Shown here: one piece after another, positions 52,195 to 63,950 of the stretch
Position numbering within the stretch: position 1 is the first letter of the stretch
How the letters are laid out: every line of letters starts with the position of its first letter
Assembly: GCA_025331565.1 (NCBI GenBank)
Contig: JAFREQ010000100.1
Location: 682,001-746,000 of the forward strand
Origin: Holacanthus passer
Lineage: Eukaryota; Chordata; Actinopteri; Pomacanthidae
DNA: 64,000 nt
Direction: 5' to 3'
Translations under genes and position numbers: made by a program
Notes under the pieces: generated by a model
Database searches by the model: none
Told to the model about the DNA's origin: nothing
The model's input: the letters and a program-made list of their open reading frames with translations, nothing else

Positions 52195-52370
52195 TTTTAA
52201 AGTTGCTTATCTTATACTTATTATATTTATTTATTTCACTTTGCACTCTGCACTTTGGTTCCTATTACACTTAAGTTTCTCTGCATGGGAAAAAAAAGTT
52301 CCCCTTATATTTTGTCGTATCTTATTCATTATACTATACTATACTATACTATAAATAACAATTGTGATTT
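52195..52370 (+). mobile_element. Probable LINE 3' end fragment
   Basis: Contains CACTTTGCACTCTGCACTTT, a diverged GCATGGGAAAAAAAAGTTCC and a tail of TATAC repeats (52330-52352). Likely a diverged relative of the other LINE tails. Confidence 0.35.
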
Positions 52371-53229
52371 TTTAAAGTAGTTCTAGCACCTCAATTGGGT
52401 TTATCAGTCAAAATGTGGACATTTTTGGATATGCAGTATTTCTTATTTTCCCTCATGTTTTATGAGAATCTGACCAGCGGTGTCTGAAACATGTCTGATC
52501 ACTGGACTCACTTTCACTTCTTTCTTGCATCTTCTATCTATCTTGCATGAACGAAAAATCTGACAAATAGATCCACAGTCCTTCCACATGGTTTTATTAA
52601 TACGGGATGATCATGAAGGAGAGGAGGAGGAGGAGAAAACAGAGATGCTCTCTGTGTCTCTGTGTTTGTTGACACTGTCGTCTTCGCTGCATGTTGCTGT
52701 CAGGTGACCTCCAACATGTCAGTGACATCACATCAGCAGCTCTGGCACACATAACTCACTCAGCCTGAGTCTCTGCTGGGAAACCGTCGGGCAGCAGTAT
52801 TAGATCAGATGCCTCATGTAAAGTGTCCGAGCCTGTGGTTCGCAGCTCTAAAAAACAAGTGGAAAGTTCAAGCTTGTCAGTGAGAAATAATGACAAAAAA
52901 AGCCAGAGGTTTCAGGTAATCATGTGATTACAGGGTACAACGTCTCCTGCCTGATGAACCCAAAGAGACCCCCAGGGGCCACCTGGTGGAGCAACAAAAT
53001 CAATGTTGACACTTGCTCTGAGGCTAGACCTCCTTGTGTATGACTTATGAATATATTTGAAAAGTATTCTCGAACAAGTGAATTTGTAATTCAGTATCTC
53101 AAATTCGTAAGCACTGAATCATGTCAGTCTTTGGATGCAGGGAGAGTAAATACAATTCATCACACCCAGATGTTAGCACACATAGTATACGCTCAGTTTG
53201 GCGCAAGTGCTGACAGACATGTGTGACCT

Positions 53230-53303
53230 AATATATATATATATACGTATATATGTATATATGTATACATATATATACGTATATATGTATATATATATAT
53301 ATT
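53230..53303. repeat. TA-rich palindromic array
   Basis: Alternating AT/TA sequence with repeated ACGTATATATGTATATAT units, capable of cruciform folding. Simple-sequence origin is likely. Confidence 0.8.
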
Positions 53304-54296
53304 TCTAAAATATTGATTTTTCAATTATATAACAGCAGAAGCCAGAAACAGAATGTCTGCTATTTCTACTTTATAAATGACTTTTCAACTTGTTGATACA
53401 TTTTCTGTTGATCGATTGACTGTTCAGCATATCATTTCTGCCCAACACTGAATAAATCTTCTTCTAAACCTCAATAGTCATATATAATTTAGATTGGGAT
53501 TGTTGTGTATTGTCTGGAAAGTTAATCGATCTTTTATTAGATGAAACAATCTGATGATTTAAATTCAGTGAATTAAACAGTTGACTAATCAGATACTTCA
53601 TCACCCTGGTTAAGAAAGCTTTCATGCAGAATAATTTGCAGCATTGCCTTTAACGCCTAAAACAACCAGAGATATCAAAAAGACAACTACCCCAGTAAAA
53701 ACACTAAAGCAAGAACTATACAATTCTCTACTATCCCACTGTATATACAGTTATATCACCCAACCTTAACTACTGTAGGTGGGCATGTACATTTACACAC
53801 ACACACACCGACACACTTGCTCATAGAAATCACAGACACAAATGCATTGACTTGACAAATCCACACTGTTTCTCACATGCACAGATTAGTAATGAAATCC
53901 AGATTGTCCTTGGGGAAGCAAACATTGCTTTACACAAAATACTTTGTCCTGAATGTTTATTATGCTTGCTGAGGCTTCCCACTCTGAGAACAGCGGGCTG
54001 GTGAGGGAGTGACGCTGCAGGCTGTGTGCGGTCGGCCCGACAATTCAATCACTGACACATTCTCTGCACTGCGCAGTATTGGACTTTATTATTTTCATGC
54101 CTCTGGCCAAATTCCGTCCTTCCAGTGATCGACTCATCTGTCTGTACATCTGGCTAATTGTCCATCCGTACAGGCATTTGTGCTTTTGTTTGTCTTTCTG
54201 TTCTTCAATCCATCTGATTCATCCATCATTCATTTGTCTGTCTATTCAGCCAACACATCTTCTATTTGTCAAGGTGTCTGTCAATCTGCTAGCTGT

Positions 54297-54331
54297 CCAT
54301 CCATCCATCCATCCATCCATCCATCCATCCA
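54297..54331. repeat. (CATC)n / (ATCC)n tetranucleotide microsatellite
   Basis: About eight perfect ATCC units. Their translation gives the artefactual SIHPSIHPSIHP. Confidence 0.95.
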
Positions 54332-55379
54332 CTTGGGTGGTGGACGTCCTGTGGTGGACTCCGAATGCCTACAGTGTCAGAGGGGAGATCCTGTCTTTCA
54401 GCGTCAGGATCCAGGGTCCAGAAAACACACACACACACACATCTTTGGCCCCTCACTCAGCAACCCCCCACCCTCCCATCATGCCTTGCCTGGCTGTATT
54501 ATGACAGGTGGAGTGTCGGTCGCCACCAGCATCTCTCCTCAGCTCAGGAGGGCTGTTACACTGTGCCTGTGTGGAAAAGTATCAGAATATATGTTTAGAA
54601 GTTAGACTAATGTTGTGTGTATATATTTACATATTCTGTATGTATATGTATATGTATATATATGTATGTATGTTGTGTTATGGTTGAAAGAAGAAGAGAC
54701 TGAGGGAAGGATTAGGAGAAGTTAGAAATGATGAGCAGCAGAAGAAGAAGAGGCAGACGAGGCAGATGAAGAGGTAGACGACTGACAATTATCAAGAAGG
54801 AGGTGAGAAAGGGATTTAAGATGTGGAGCTGGAGGAGGAGGAGCAGCAGGAGGTGCAGAGAGGCTGATGAGGATGAAAAATGAATCACCCTGATGGTGAA
54901 AGAAGAGCAGGTTTGCGATGAAAGCACAAAGTCTTCACTCATCACCTGGCGGCTTCTCACTGCTCTCTGGAGATCAGACTGCTGAGTTTCTGTTTCTTCT
55001 TCTCTGCTTCAAACTGAGTGATGGGCAGTTTTTAACACTTAAATTCCCAGTGAAACAAAGACTGAATATATCTCCCCACATTTATTTCCTAAAAGCATAT
55101 AAGTCTATCAGTATGCAACATATAACATCATGCTGCAGAAGTTAGCATTATGTAAAAAAATGATTACGACTCAGAAGACTGAATCATAAATGCAGCATTT
55201 TTTATATTTAGTCAAATATAATCATGTGTGCGTAGCATGAGCACGAACATTTCTGACTTTGCTGCCACTTGTGGATCTGTGAGATGAAAGCAACACATAA
55301 ACCGCACTTTCACTTGGGTTCTCTTGTTATAAAAACAGCACCTATGCTATCAGGGTAGTTTGAAAGATGAAAAAAATCA

Positions 55380-55830
55380 GAAAAATGTACTAGCTAACAT
55401 TAACATTTATTAAAAGGTGTTATGTGGAGCTTTTGACCTCTGGTAGTGCAATGGAGCAGTTGTAGTGTGTGTGTTTTGTTTGACTTGTGCATACACACAC
55501 ATGCTCATGCGATGTGATGCTCAGTCCTGCCAGTAGTTACACCATTCCACTGGCCAATAGGTGGGGAAAATACACCAGGCGATGCAGTAATAGATAGATA
55601 GATAGATGTACTCTATTTGTCCCAAACTGAGAAATTCTTAAGTAAAAATACATGTAAATAATGCAGGATATAAAATACTTTAAAAATTGGCATTGGTAAT
55701 GTTTTATTAGGAAGGAAGTGCATTCAACATGTGTTGGAGCTCAAGGATACAGTATGGTGAACAACACTGGATGTGAACTTTTGTTTCTTTACAAAACTCC
55801 ACAGGGCAACTTTAATAGTACATTTTTGTC
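55380..55830. repeat. Dispersed fish repeat with GATA tract
   Basis: GTGTTATGTGGAGCTTTTGA, CACTGGCCAATAGGTGGGG, a (GATA)n run near 55592-55607 with TTGTCCCAAACTGAGAAATT (LINE-tail-like), and ACAAAACTCCACAGGGCAAC. It is a mosaic of at least two repeat families. Confidence 0.45.
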
Positions 55831-56387
55831 CAGCTTTGTGTGTGTGCATATATATGTATATATACATATAGACAGAGAATTTTTTTTTGTTGTTAAATAA
55901 GATTTTAGGCTCCTAAATTGTGTTAATGTTTTCTACTGATTTGACATCCATTTCAATTGCTTAATGTACTGAAAAAATGAATTTCTTTTTTGAAAAAGTT
56001 TATTTGGATTTACAAATGCATTATTACATTTTGACCCTTTGCACTGCAAACAGCTATATTTGTTGTCATTCTGGTGAATGCTTTAATCCAAAATGCCTCA
56101 CACCACGTACTGTACGATTAAATGTTTTATTGTGTGAAGGATTTTAACCACGCTCCTCCAGCACTCCAGTGTGACATATTACCCACATATTTTACCATGA
56201 GACTTACACACACACACATTAAATAAATACATAAATAAAAACAAAGCATAAAAATGTTCACTCCTCTTGATTTAAGGAAAATAATTACTCTTTGATGAAG
56301 AGGAGAAGGCAAAAGGAAAAAGATGAGAGGAGACAAAGAGCAGGAGGGCGAACCTCTATTGGGTGGCCAGGAAGCAGGAGCTGAAGG

Positions 56388-56389
<2 letters not shown>

Positions 56390-56427
<38 letters not shown>
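56390..56427. repeat. (CA)n microsatellite
   Basis: Clean CA run of about 38 bases. Confidence 0.95.
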
Positions 56428-56432
<5 letters not shown>

Positions 56433-57639
56433 CAGCAAGCATACTAACCCATCTCCCACCAGTCAGGCTCAGCTCCACCGACCAGATCTCCCATCACCCA
56501 GGCGTGAGAGAAAATTCCGGCTCAGGTCTCTAAATCTGACGCACCAAAGAGCTCAGTCTCAGCGCCTCGGGAAATAATAATGAATATGGAATGATAGTCT
56601 GTATTTTGTGCTGCAAATGCAACCAGATGCAAAAGGTGGAGGGAAAAAATCAGGAGCAGATGTTGGTAACTTACAGAAACAAGAGGTCTCAGGGACTGCT
56701 AGCTGCCAGTGTGCCCTGCAAACATAATGTAACCCTACCCTGTGTGTAGTATAATCACTTATAGTATGTATATCGCCACTTTGTAATGAGGGAAGGTATG
56801 GAAAAGTTCTGCAGCTGCTCCCTGGGAAAGCTCAGTTGTTAAGGAAATAGCCAGGCTAGACACAACACCATCCAATTAACATAGAGACCTCAGACAATGA
56901 GGAAACCTCACATGTCTGACACATTTCTATAGCTTACTGTACATGTGGCGGTGGGAGAGTGTGTGTTTGCATATCTTCCTCCTCCACAGGCTGCATAGGG
57001 CTCAGATATACATACAGAAGAGCACGGGGAGCTGGTGAACAGCTCAGTAAGAAGAGCAGATGGATGGAAGAACCAGTGGCTTTCTGAAAATATATTATTA
57101 TATATCACTATTATTATAGAACTAAGCAACTGTCTGTAGGATCCTTGTTTTTTCATTTTAGTGTGCTTTTCATTCTCTCTCCATTTTATTAGTTATAATA
57201 TATATAATTATACAAGTGAGAAATCAAATCAATTGAAATTCTCTGACTTTCACACATTAATACCCAGAACTTAAATCCTAGAATAGATAAGATATTATAT
57301 ATAGTTATACCTAAAGAGCTGGAATGAAATACAAGAAAAAAAAAAGAAAGAGAAAAAAGAGAGAAAATGAACCATCTCTTAAAAACACTAAAAATAACAA
57401 AATATGTCATAATAATGAGCTAAGGTTAAAAATGTATTGGAATATTTCACAGTTTCATGTTAATGCTATGTGTGTTTCCTGTATTTATTCATATGATTTC
57501 TTATTTAGTCTTATTTATTTATATACTAATACATTTTTGGTCTGTTTAGCCTGACCAGTGTATGTTAATGTCCTTAGCTTTTATTGTTCGCAGTTAATGA
57601 CATGTAGCATAAATAGATAAAAACGGCACAATGCTCTGT

Positions 57640-57720
57640 CACCCAACTTTGGCTTTCCTGAAACGCAGCTGTCCCCTTTTGTCCTTTCAAAGCCGCCGTA
57701 GTGTGACGTCACGTTTCAAG
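57640..57720 (+). promoter_or_regulatory. wars2: wars2 core promoter with CRE and YY1-like site
   Basis: TATA-less sequence containing a perfect CRE/ATF palindrome TGACGTCA at 57704-57711, just before the start codon. GCCGCC lies at 57692-57697. The start codon itself is in CAAGATGGCG (57717-57726), which resembles the YY1 core AAGATGGC seen at many housekeeping and mitochondrial gene starts. Confidence 0.6.
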
Positions 57721-57825
57721 ATGGCGCTCCACTTGCGGACTAACATGAAACATCTCTTCAGGTTCATTCAGAAGTTTAATTCTCCGACAAGACTCCTCTG
57801 CGCTGGAGCTGGTGCGGAAAACAAG
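57721..57825 (+). CDS. wars2: wars2 coding exon 1, mitochondrial tryptophanyl-tRNA synthetase (5' partial)
   Basis: Encodes 35 residues, starting MALHLRTNMKHLFRFIQKF and ending GAGAENK, with donor AAG|GTACGTG at 57826 in phase 0. WARS2 charges mitochondrial tRNA-Trp. Human WARS2 begins [20 protein letters not shown] and has, as I recall, the same 35 residues before the catalytic RVFSGIQPTG segment. Start, length and exon end therefore agree. The peptide is basic and hydrophobic with almost no acidic residues, as expected of a mitochondrial presequence. The head-to-head position with hao2 matches human 1p12. No later exon (RVFSGIQPTG and on) was found up to 64000, which fits the long first intron of this gene. 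The rest lies outside the window. Confidence 0.85.
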
Positions 57826-58224
57826 GTACGTGAAGCTGTGTCGATGTTTTCTGAACTGTCAGCTTTCGTGTCTCAGCTCGAAGAAGACATTTAACTCAGG
57901 CTACACACTGACACACAGACTGAAACCTCACTGGATCTGTGTCTGTTTTACTCCCTGTGCCCCTGTTTACACACCGGCTCGGTTTAGTTTTCAGCTTCAT
58001 GTGTTGAGAATCCATTCAAGTTGTGACTAAGCCTAAGACTTTTTTTACACTCGTGCTGTTGATGTTTGTCCGAATGGTTGTGATCTTTTTTATTATATAG
58101 ATATAGACATAGGCAAGATGAATATGGTGGCAGCTAGTTACTGCAGCTCTTGCCTCCTGTCTGTGTTGTAAGTGTATGTGTTTCTTTATACTCTGCTCCC
58201 CCCTGTACGTGTGCAACCATGGAT

Positions 58225-59040
58225 GTTTGGACCAGTCCCCCAGACTTCAGACATAGTATAGGCAACTGTCACCTACAGAAGTTCTCTGATGATACAGCCG
58301 TCATTGGATGTGTATCAGAAGGGAACAAACAGGAATACAGGAGGTCATTAAAGGACTTTGTCGACTGGTGAGAGCTCAACCACCTTCACATAAATGCCAG
58401 CAAGATAAAGGAGATGGTGATAGACTCCCACAGGAAGATGCCCCAGACTGTTGAGATGGTGGGTGTGTACAAATACCTGGGTGTTCACCTCAAAAGTAAA
58501 CTGGACTGGTTGGATGACACGGAATGTCCTGTAGAATAAGGGCCAAAGTTGTCTTCACTTGCTGAGGAGACTGAGGCCTGTAAATGTCTTGGAGACTGTA
58601 AATCAGCATCTACAATCTTCTACGCTGGTGTCTGTGGGGAGGTAGAAACACAGAGAGCGACAGAAACAGACTCAATAAAGTGTTTAAGAGGGCTAGCTCT
58701 GTCATGAACTGCCCTCCATCGAGGAGGTGGATTAGAGGAGGATGTTAACCAAGCTACCACAGGTCATTCTGACTTCATGCCGTACATTTTTTACTGATGC
58801 TTTCTTCTTCACTTTTTAGGATAATGCTACACACTATGTGTGTATTACAATTATGGGTGCAATCATCTATTTTGGTCATATCTGTATAAGTGAAAGATAT
58901 ACATAGTTTATATAGTCTTTATTCTTATTCTTATTTTTGTTTAGTTTTTTTATGTTGCTTCATTTTTTACTTACTACTCACTCTTCTCTCTTATCTAATC
59001 TTATCTTATCTTATTAGTCTTTTAATGAATAAAAGATTTG
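58225..59040 (+). pseudogene. LINE (Rex1/L2-like) reverse transcriptase remnant
   Basis: The frame ending at 58371 reads CHLQKFSDDTAVIGCVSEGN then KQEYRRSLKDFVDW. It contains FSDD, equivalent to the catalytic FADD of non-LTR reverse transcriptases. A stop follows DW where the family normally has Cys. The next segment still reads YKYLGVHLKSKLDW near 58470 before further stops and frameshifts. The 3' end has TTATC tail units near 58995-59015. It is 5'-truncated and dead, and lies in wars2 intron 1. Confidence 0.7.
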
Positions 59041-59474
59041 AGTTAGTAGTAGCCTTTGGACCAGATGAGAGAACAGATTGACGGTTTGTAAACTGATACA
59101 GTTAACATTTTGTCTGTGATTCCTGCAATGAGTAATGTTGTTTACAAGACATGCTTATGACTGACTTACAAGCAGGCAAAGATATAAGCAGACTGTTGAG
59201 TGGACTTCGGACTTCTAGTCTAGTTATTCTTAGTACACATAATATAAACCATTTAGCAGTGATATGGCGGGTTGTTGTCTTGTGATGCTGTAATGCAAAG
59301 AGTATCATTGTCATAGTTTTGCTGAAATGCTTCAAATAGCCTTCACACAGAAGGAGAAGGATTATATCCTCAGGCCAAATCTGTATTACTATTTTACTAC
59401 ATATAGTGTAACCTCAGCCAATAAATTGGTTGGGCCAATATGTATGTATGTGTGTGTGTGTGTGTATATATATA

Positions 59475-60404
59475 CAGTACTGTGCAAAAATTTTAGGCAG
59501 GTGTGAAAAAATGTTGTAAACTAAGAATGCTTTCAAAAATGGAAATGTTAATAGTTTATTTTCATCAATTAACAAAATGCAGTGAATGAACAGAAGTCTA
59601 AATCAAATCAATATTTGGTGTGACCACCCTTTGCCTTTAAAACAGCATTAATTCTTCTAGCTACACTTGCACACAGTTATTGAAGGAACTTGACTGCTAG
59701 GTTGTTCCAAACATCTTGGAGAACTAACCACAGATCTTCTGTGGATGTAGGCTTCCTCAAATCCCTCTGTCTCTTCATGTAATCCCAGACAGACTGGATG
59801 ATGTTGAGATCAGGGCTCTGTGGGGGACATACCATCACTTCCAGGACTTCTTGTTCTTCTCTACGCTGAAGATAATTGACATGACATTGAAATGACATTG
59901 GCTGTATGTTTGGGGTCATTGTCCTGCTGCAGAATAAACTTGGGGCCAATCATACACCGCCCTGATAGTATTGCATGGTGGATAAGTGGTGGACTGGTTT
60001 CTGCCAGTTCTGAGCTGATGGCACTGCTGGATATCTTCCGATTTCAAAAGGAAATAAGCTTGATGTGTTTTTCATCTACAGTTTCCTTGGCCGAACACTG
60101 CGTCTACAATCCTCAACATTGCCCGTTTCTTTGTGCTTCAAAAGAGCTTGAACAGCACATCTTGAAACTCCAGTCTGCTTTGAAATCTTTGACTGTGAAC
60201 TCCCTGACTGTGTGCAAATGTACCTATAAGAATTGATGCTGGTTTGAAAGCAAAGGGTAGTAACAGCAAATATTGATTTGATATAGATTTTTCTTTTATT
60301 CACTCACTTATCATTTTGTAAATTGATAAAAAATTAACAATTATTATTTATATTTTTGAAAGCATTCTTAGTTTACACCTGCCTAAAACTTTTGCACAGT
60401 ACAG
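59475..60404 (-). mobile_element. Tc1-like DNA transposon, internally deleted
   Basis: Inverted ends: left CAGTACTGTGCAAAAATTTT then AGGCAGGTGT; right CTGTACTGTGCAAAAGTTTT read on the minus strand. They extend inward through TAAACTAAGAATGCTTTC, and TA flanks both sides. On the minus strand an N-terminal helix-turn-helix piece (SKISKQTGVSRCAVQALLKH, about 60230-60130) is followed by the C-terminal catalytic part (QQDNDPKHTA, then PPQSPDLNIIQSVWDYMKR, about 59950-59760). The middle of the transposase is missing and frames are broken, so the copy is non-autonomous. About 930 bases, against roughly 1.6 kb for intact relatives. Confidence 0.85.
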
Positions 60405-63400
60405 TATATGTATATATAAAATTGGTATTTGTTTATATGTCAGCTAATGAGTAGCAAGAAATTGCTGTATTTAAAGACATAGATGTGTTTAAGGTACTTT
60501 AGAAACAGTGTAACCTCTACATACATTGTCCACCAGACTGCACTGACAGATTTATTTGAACCGTACATATCTTGGATACAGTTCTATGATAAGTCCTTAC
60601 TTTGAGAATGTACACACAACAAGATGCAGACCAGTGTGATTTTCAATCCAAGTCCAACAAACTTATACACAATTCAATCACAATCACACAGCTCTTCTCC
60701 AGTACACCATGCTTTATTGATTGATTGACATTTTTGGCTATCTTGCCTTCATCAGGGTCATCAGCATTCTGTAATAATCAAAATGAAGGGATTAACAAAA
60801 CTTTCAAATACCGATATGGATGTTGAACCTACCCATCACTGATTGTAGCATTTTCATGCTTCTGCTATTAAACTACAGCACACTGTTGACCAGAACATTG
60901 ATTATTGAAAATGGTCAAGTATCAAAGTCTGACATTGAATGCTTGGTCAGAATCTTGGCCCTGTTTATTTATTCTTTGATCATTTTGTGCAGATACAAAT
61001 TAGACCATATTGTGTTTAAGCAAAGTTCTGGTGTGTTGAACTGGAGCACTGGAGACACAGTTGTCATTAGTGGGGTATTGAGTGATTAAAAATCACAACA
61101 AAATCAATTCATTAGTGATTGGCTAACTGCTGGGAATGTGTCAAAAAATCTGGTCAGTTTTGTTCCTAGAAAATCAAATTATTATGGTTATTGTCTGTGA
61201 AGTTGGAGAGTTCTGTTGATTTGACCTGCAAGCTCTTCATCAGGCCAATGCTATGTTTGCCTGATGAGGTTTGCTGGCGAGTTTGGAGTTTGGAGTGTGG
61301 ACAGCTACTCCTTTTCCTTTGCTGCTATTTTTTATCCTGCACCTGTACCGAACTCAGATTGAATGTGCACACTAGTCACCTTTTTTTGCTCTTTATTTTT
61401 TGCTGACAAATCAGCTACAGCAGGAACAGCTGAGTGCAAGAATCAAATCATCCAAAGTTTCTCCTTCTTCTGGGAGCCAAAGTGCAGCACTTCTTTCAGC
61501 GAATATGCAAGGGAAAAAGTAATATTTTAGTTCTAGGCTTTCAAGTCTAACAGTCTCTTCAAACTGTCACATGCGTAGAGAGCAGTTGTGGATTTGTAGC
61601 AGGAAGTTTTGGTATTTAGAGCAGCTGCATTTAGTTTGACAGCAGAAAGTGTTTTCAGAGACTTAAAACCTCAACTGGAACTGTCAGCTTTGGTGTCAGT
61701 TGCTCATAATCAAAGAGTGAAGTTTTTTTTTCCTAGAGTACAGATGAAAGCAAAAATGGTTCTGCCCAATCCCTGGGGAAAAGGCATTCTGGGAAATGGA
61801 GGAAATAATGAACAGAAGTTGAACTAACCAAGGCAAGTTGAGGCGAAATGTGGTTCTCTGTGAAAACAATTACAATATGTCATCGCATGAATATAAGGTC
61901 ATTGATTTTGCTTTGATTATGTTTGACTTTAGCTGGCTTAGGTTGTGCAAAGCCACAATGTGATGTTGTTATCATTCATAATGCAGGATTTAATGCATTT
62001 CCTGCATGAGTTTGAGTCACACCTTTTGGATAGTCCTGAGCATTTCATTCTCAGCTGAATGACACATCACAATCTTAAGTGTTCATTTTTGACAGTAGCA
62101 GCTTTGATATGTGACTAAAATCTTGAGTTTATTCTGTGCACTTTCCTCTCCTCGTCTGGCATGTGACATCATATCCTCAGTAGCACTCCATGAGTGTACC
62201 TTTTTATTTCAGTGGATTCAAGAAACGCGCCACTATAACTCAACTGAGGGTTTCCTATCACTGCACGGCTGCCTTGGAGAAGCAAATGGGGTGTTAAGGC
62301 AAACAATGAGTCCCCTGGCATGCGTAAGAATAACCAGTGCTTTTCAGTACAACAACGATGCTAATTATTGAGCTGTTCTTGCATTACGGTGCAGTTAAAA
62401 ACCTCAGCCATCTGCCCAAAGCCCTGTTGCTGGTTGATGTACGAGCTGTAATACAGTGCGAGCGTTCACCGCCGTCCCGTCTGTATTTTGTTAAGGCAGT
62501 GTCTCTGGAGAGGCTGGAGAGGTGTGCGACCAGAGGGGAGGAAGGGGTGGAGGTGGGGGACTCAAAAAGCATCACAGAAGTGCTTCATTACCAGCAATAA
62601 CATCAGAAATGAAGTGTTGGTTTTCATTTGTTTTAATTTTCTCCAAATGTGGAAGGCCGAGTGCAAACACCAGCACGCTCACAATGCCCTGAGGTGTGAT
62701 GTGCGTCAAGCAAGACACTTTTTGGAGGTTTTTCTGCACTGGAAAATGTGTTTAAAAGTCACTGAACCTCAGCGGACTGACACAAAGATGAAGTGTGACC
62801 TTTGTCAGATACTTTGAATTTTGAGCAAAATGTTTGTGAGACAGCTGTGGTTTGCTGTTGAAAATCTTGTCACTTGCAGTTAAAATTCACTGTTAATGTC
62901 TGCTCACAATTGCAAATATCAGTGAGATAACCCGTAGTAATTGGACAGCAGTTCACAGCAGTTCAAAACTGCAGTCTGACGGTTCTGTTTCCCTTTCAGT
63001 CAGCAGTCAACAGACAAGAGACTAATTTACAACATTGAGAAGCAGCACATCTTATATGATCCACAGCTGTGGAAACGATTAAAACTTATTACGTTAGTTG
63101 TAAATAAATAACTTAGACACACAAAAAAATCTCATCCCCTCCTCGCACTGCAACATCACTCATAGTATGTCTGGACAATTTCACAAGTACCATCCGCCGG
63201 AGTTTGCTTCCTTGCTGTATGTTAGGAAGGTGTGTAATGAAGACACTTTTGAAATGCATTATGAGAAATGTAGAATCCATTATTTTTTGTCTTGTCTCTC
63301 ATGAGTTCCCCAGCTTTATGGAAGATTAATACTAAATTGCCAGGTTTAAGTTTATGAAGTGCCAAAAATAATACCCATCGCAAGCCCTATTCATTTCCAT

Positions 63401-63559
63401 GTTTTACAATATTTTGTATCTTGATCCTTGAGTAAACTAATAACTTAATGTTTGAGGCACTGCATAAATTAATTTAACCCGAGTAATAACTTTAGCCATC
63501 ATAGTGTTTGCTTAGAATTGAAAGTTGTGTACTCTCTACAACCTTACTGCCTTACATGT

Positions 63560-63950
63560 CAGCTGTAAATACAGGGCTCCCCATCCCGCCATCCCTCGCC
63601 TGTGGCCCTGTTATTGACTGATATCCGTCATGTCAGCCCCAGGCTCCAGGAAAGAGGAAGTGTCTTCTAATTTGCCTCTCTGTTCTCCTCTGCTCCAAAT
63701 TCACTTACTCGGGTGTCAGCTAAAACCATTAGAGCAGCTCCCGCTCCATATGGGAGAGGCCGACGAGAGCGAGGAAACATGGCCTCCCCTTTGAGGATGT
63801 TCATTAACTGCCCTATTTATTTTCAACTGTCAGAAAAGCCCACTAATTCTCAGCAGTCCCCTCTGTGTAATTAGGTCTGTCGTAGTCGTTCTCCGGCCAG
63901 GGCCCTCACTCAGACGCTTTGCACATTACCCTTTTCTTAAAACTATCCCA
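63560..63950. promoter_or_regulatory. Candidate conserved non-coding element in wars2 intron 1
   Basis: A GC-elevated, repeat-free and complex block at the right end. It contains CCATTAGAGCAGCTC, CATTAACTGCCCTATTTATTT (MEF2-like CTATTTATTT) and GTGTAATTAGG (homeodomain core). There is no long frame and no synthetase motif. Position inside wars2 intron 1 fits the idea that regulatory DNA of the tbx15-wars2 block lies here. Not verified. Confidence 0.33.

Noticed and set aside
54079..54605. 141-codon frames with SIHPSIHPSIHP
   Set aside because: Translation of an ATCC microsatellite.
61190..62817. Possible further wars2 exons
   Set aside because: Frames here lack RVFSGIQPTG, KMSKS or other class I synthetase motifs and have no good splice pair.
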